Shown piece by piece: positions 61,181 to 64,000 of a DNA stretch of 64,000 nucleotides. Each line of letters begins with the position of its first letter. Positions within the stretch are counted from its first letter, which is position 1. Below the pieces are notes generated by a model that was not told the origin of the DNA, ran no database searches, and was given only the letters and a program-made list of their open reading frames with translations. A program made the position numbers and the translations under genes. This DNA comes from Euryodendron excelsum. Lineage: Eukaryota > Streptophyta > Magnoliopsida > Ericales > Pentaphylacaceae. The stretch lies in NCBI GenBank assembly GCA_033060915.1, contig CM065397.1:20182501-20246500 (forward strand), written 5' to 3'.

Positions 61181-62455
61181 TAAGGGCCTTAGGTGCTAAA
61201 CGTATGCAGGGATATAACTTGGTACAGACCAAAGGATTGTTTTCTTAAAACTCTTATAATAGCCGTCAAAGTTTATAAATTTTTTTTTTCTGAGTCATAG
61301 TTTTTTAGTATTAAAATTAGACTCGATTATGGTCCCCAATGTTTCTAAAATAATATATATATATATATATATCTGAACACATATATATACGTGTATATAT
61401 AAAGTATAATGTATTGTTCTGTTTTTTTTTTTATTTTATATTTTATATTTTATTGCTCTTCTGAACAACTTCCCCATGTCCATATGTCCCTGTCGGTGAA
61501 AGCTACTACTGTTGCCAATGCCTGTTGGTTTCTTCTTCTCTCTCAAGTTAAGAAGGGAATCATTATTAGAGAATGCAGTTACAAAGAGATTAATGTCAAC
61601 CCCTTCTTTTTTATCAAATTATTCTGTCCCTTATTTCTTAAACGGTAAGGGTCATTTAGATCAGCTTATCGACCAAGTTATTTTAGTAACTTATGATTTT
61701 TTTTTAATTTCAATTTTGGGTTTCTAGTAAAAAGTCAAAATCAAAACCTAAAATTTTATAAAAATGAGTAATTTGAAAAAATAATAAAGATTAAAATTTT
61801 TATTAAATAAGTAGTTATATGAACTCATCTAGATGTGCATTGATATTCTCCAAACTCCAAAGTAGAGGGAGAGAGAGACAGAGAGACTTTCATTACAGCA
61901 TTCCAATGGGGTATTTGCTTCGAGTTCAATACAACATTTGAACATTATATGTTGAGTTTATGTCCAATTTGAGAGAGAGGGTCTTTCATTATAGTATTAC
62001 CTTCAGGTTACTTTTCTTAATCCCAGAAGTAACTGAACTATCTTTCCTTCCGAAAAAAGCTAAATCGATTGAGAATCTTAGCAGCATTGCTTATTTCTCC
62101 AACGTTGTCTTCTTCTTAAATGGCAACAGTATTTGCTTGAGTTCAACACATTTGAACTTTATATGCTGAGTTTATTTCCAATTTTAAAGATCTTTTAATC
62201 ATGTCATAAAACTTATCTCTTTGCAAGTTGTTATACTTCGTAAAGACATCAAGGCTTCCAACAAGTTTTATGAATGCAACATCTCATTTAATTTGGTGAA
62301 ATTGTTTGAATCATAATTTTTTGCACTATTTTTACTCAGCCAAATTTGGAAAATCTTAAATTTTTAATTTTTTTATATTATTTTTTAACCAAAAATTGAT
62401 GAATTTTAACATAATTTGCAGAAATTCAGCCAATTATTAGAAAACCTCAAATTCT
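61181..62455. other. Intergenic, no gene recognised
   Basis: Contains an (AT)n run near 61350 and two diverged copies of [26 protein letters not shown] sequence near 61870-61920 and 61970-62000 with shared downstream words (GTATTTGCTTCGAGTTCAATAC). No coding support. Confidence 0.45.
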
Positions 62456-62460
62456 AAATT

Positions 62461-62759
62461 TGTTATGAAGGAATGGTGGATGACCACCTAACGCGTGGTC
62501 ACCAACCAAGTCTTTTCCTTTATAAAAGGGGAGGCTTCGAGAGAAGAAAGAGAGAGAGAGAGAGAGAGAAGAGAGAAAGAAAAAAGAGAGAAATAAAAGA
62601 AGAGAAAAAAGAGAAGAAAAAAAAAAAGGAAAGAGTGTAAATAAACTATATAAATTTTTGTCGTCTTTCTATTTTGTCTTACGAAAGAAATACATATTTG
62701 GGTGATCAAGAAGATCTATCCCTATAGTTCCAGAAAAACTATTGAATTATTATTTGACA
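62461..62759 (+). repeat. Possible short LTR or LTR-like sequence
   Basis: It opens TGTTATGAAGG, has a strong TATA box (CTTTATAAAAGG at about 62519) followed by a GA-rich leader (62537-62640), and could close at TTTGACA. No matching partner or target duplication is seen. Confidence 0.3.
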
Positions 62760-63458
62760 ATTCCAAAAGAACTGATTTTATTATATATTGTTTTTGAATA
62801 TTTTGCTTGCTTATTTATTTAGTTTTATAACAAAATTTAACTTTTTCTAAAATTCACCAAATTTTCATCCGACTTTTTTGTATCCTTATTTTGAACAAAT
62901 CATATTCAATCAACTGATTTGAATCTAGTTTTTAACAAATATTCACGTGAACTCATATGAATTTTGAAACTATGGGTTCAAGCAAATAGCCATCATGCAT
63001 GATACCACCGAAAGAAAATAACGCAAGTCTTCCCCTTGAGTGGAGAAAAGACACGAGAGACCCTCAAATAGTTGGCCACTAGAGGTTTTTTTTTTTTTTT
63101 TTTTTGTTGTTGTTGTTGTTATATAGTTAGGTGTGTCTGAACTAGTTTATGAACACCTTGATTAATTTTTTTTTAGGACTAGTCAAATGTAAGTCATTCA
63201 TGCTAGAAATAAGGGATTCACGATAAAAAAAACCTTTTACAACTTGGCCCCAAAAAGTTGCCAAGTTTCTCTTCTTTTCTTCCTCAAAAAATATGATGGC
63301 GGCCTGACCATATTTTTTTAACAAAAGCTCATGTATATTGTTTAATAACTTGTTATGTTAGTCAAATAGTCGAAGGCCAATAAAAAAGCTATATCCAAAT
63401 GATCTGTTATTGTTGTTAACTAGTTGAATTTGAACTTAGATGGCCAACGCATCTAATT

Positions 63459-64000
63459 AGGGGCGGATCTATCAAGGGATGAGTGGAGCCAGCTGGCCCC
63501 ATTGAACTTGACAACTTTTACTATTTTTGAAATTTATTTGTTTGTATTTAGTTGATTCTAGCTTGCAAATGTAATGTTTCATCCCCATTGAGCTTTTAAT
63601 ACTTATAATTGTCCTTATTGAATTTGCTAACACTTATATTTATCCCAACGGAATTTTACTAACTCCTTGTTATTTAACCTAATAATCGGCATAATCCCAA
63701 CCTTTCTATTCTAAACTAAAATTGTGAATTTGTGTGACAATTATAGAGCTATGTTTTGACTGTATAGGTTAAATTAATTTTGGTGAGAAATATAATTTTT
63801 TTCGTACACAGTCTTTGTACAAAGGCAACACTTCCCATTTTTTACATTTTTAATATAATTATGTATTTATTTTTTTTAAAAAATATTATAAATAATTTCG
63901 TGTACGGTTCTAAGTTTCACCCCACCAAGTTTCACTCCACTGAACAAAAATTCTATGTAAAATTTAACTTCATTGCACAAAAATCGTTAATCCGTCCCTG
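63459..64000. mobile_element. hAT-like inverted-repeat element at window end
   Basis: The left end TAGGGGCGGATCTATC resembles the reverse complement of the last bases of the window (CAGGGACGGATTAACG). CAGGG.CGGA ends are common in non-autonomous hAT elements. The right flank lies outside the window, so the target duplication cannot be checked. Confidence 0.5.

Overview
The window is AT-rich nuclear DNA from a flowering plant, most likely a eudicot. It has long introns with GT/AG borders, a degenerate Ty1/copia retrotransposon, LINE remnants, small inverted-repeat transposons and plant-type protein families. I cannot name the species. Five protein-coding loci look intact: one CAF1 deadenylase gene, three single-exon B3-domain (DUF313-type) genes, and one ten-exon mitochondrial ClpB/Hsp100 chaperone gene (CLPB4-type). 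No rRNA, tRNA or CRISPR array was recognised.

Layout. 1-5002: a copia element broken by many stops; its 5' LTR is cut by the window edge. 5015-7064: the 3' part of a LINE, interrupted by a probable ~1.3 kb solo LTR on the minus strand. 9163-9987 (-): CAF1, with a short intron and a (GA)n tract in its leader. 10.5-14.2 kb: non-coding, with an 83-bp tandem duplication and two MITE-like elements. 14.2-42.4 kb: a mosaic of local direct and inverted duplications holding B3 gene A (15209-16210, -), a B3 fragment (21937-22398, -), B3 gene C (26645-27802, -), B3 gene D (37492-38796, +) and an extra B3 promoter with no gene behind it (35.8-36.35 kb, +). Between them lie broken pieces of a ClpB gene (24.4, 29.3, 41.4 and 42.2 kb), pieces that read like a RIC1-type gene (22.4-23.9 and 31.5-31.9 kb), a LINE reverse-transcriptase remnant (24.8-25.9 kb) and a pair of ~1.4 kb inverted-duplication arms (19.2-20.6 and 31.9-33.4 kb).

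44839-58635 (+): the mitochondrial ClpB gene, reconstructed here as ten exons that keep frame through all nine splice junctions and give 990 residues. A perfect three-unit heat-shock element lies about 140 bp before its ATG. Its fourth intron carries a 320-bp tandem duplication that includes a tRNA-derived SINE. 58.7-64 kb: intergenic DNA with several MITE-like elements.

The genes do not form a pathway. CAF1 shortens poly(A) tails, ClpB disaggregates proteins in mitochondria under heat, and the B3 proteins are probable nuclear DNA-binding proteins. The most unusual feature is the 14-42 kb mosaic: an expanding B3 cluster intermixed with fragments of ClpB- and RIC1-like genes, next to an intact ClpB gene from which at least one fragment seems not to derive directly.
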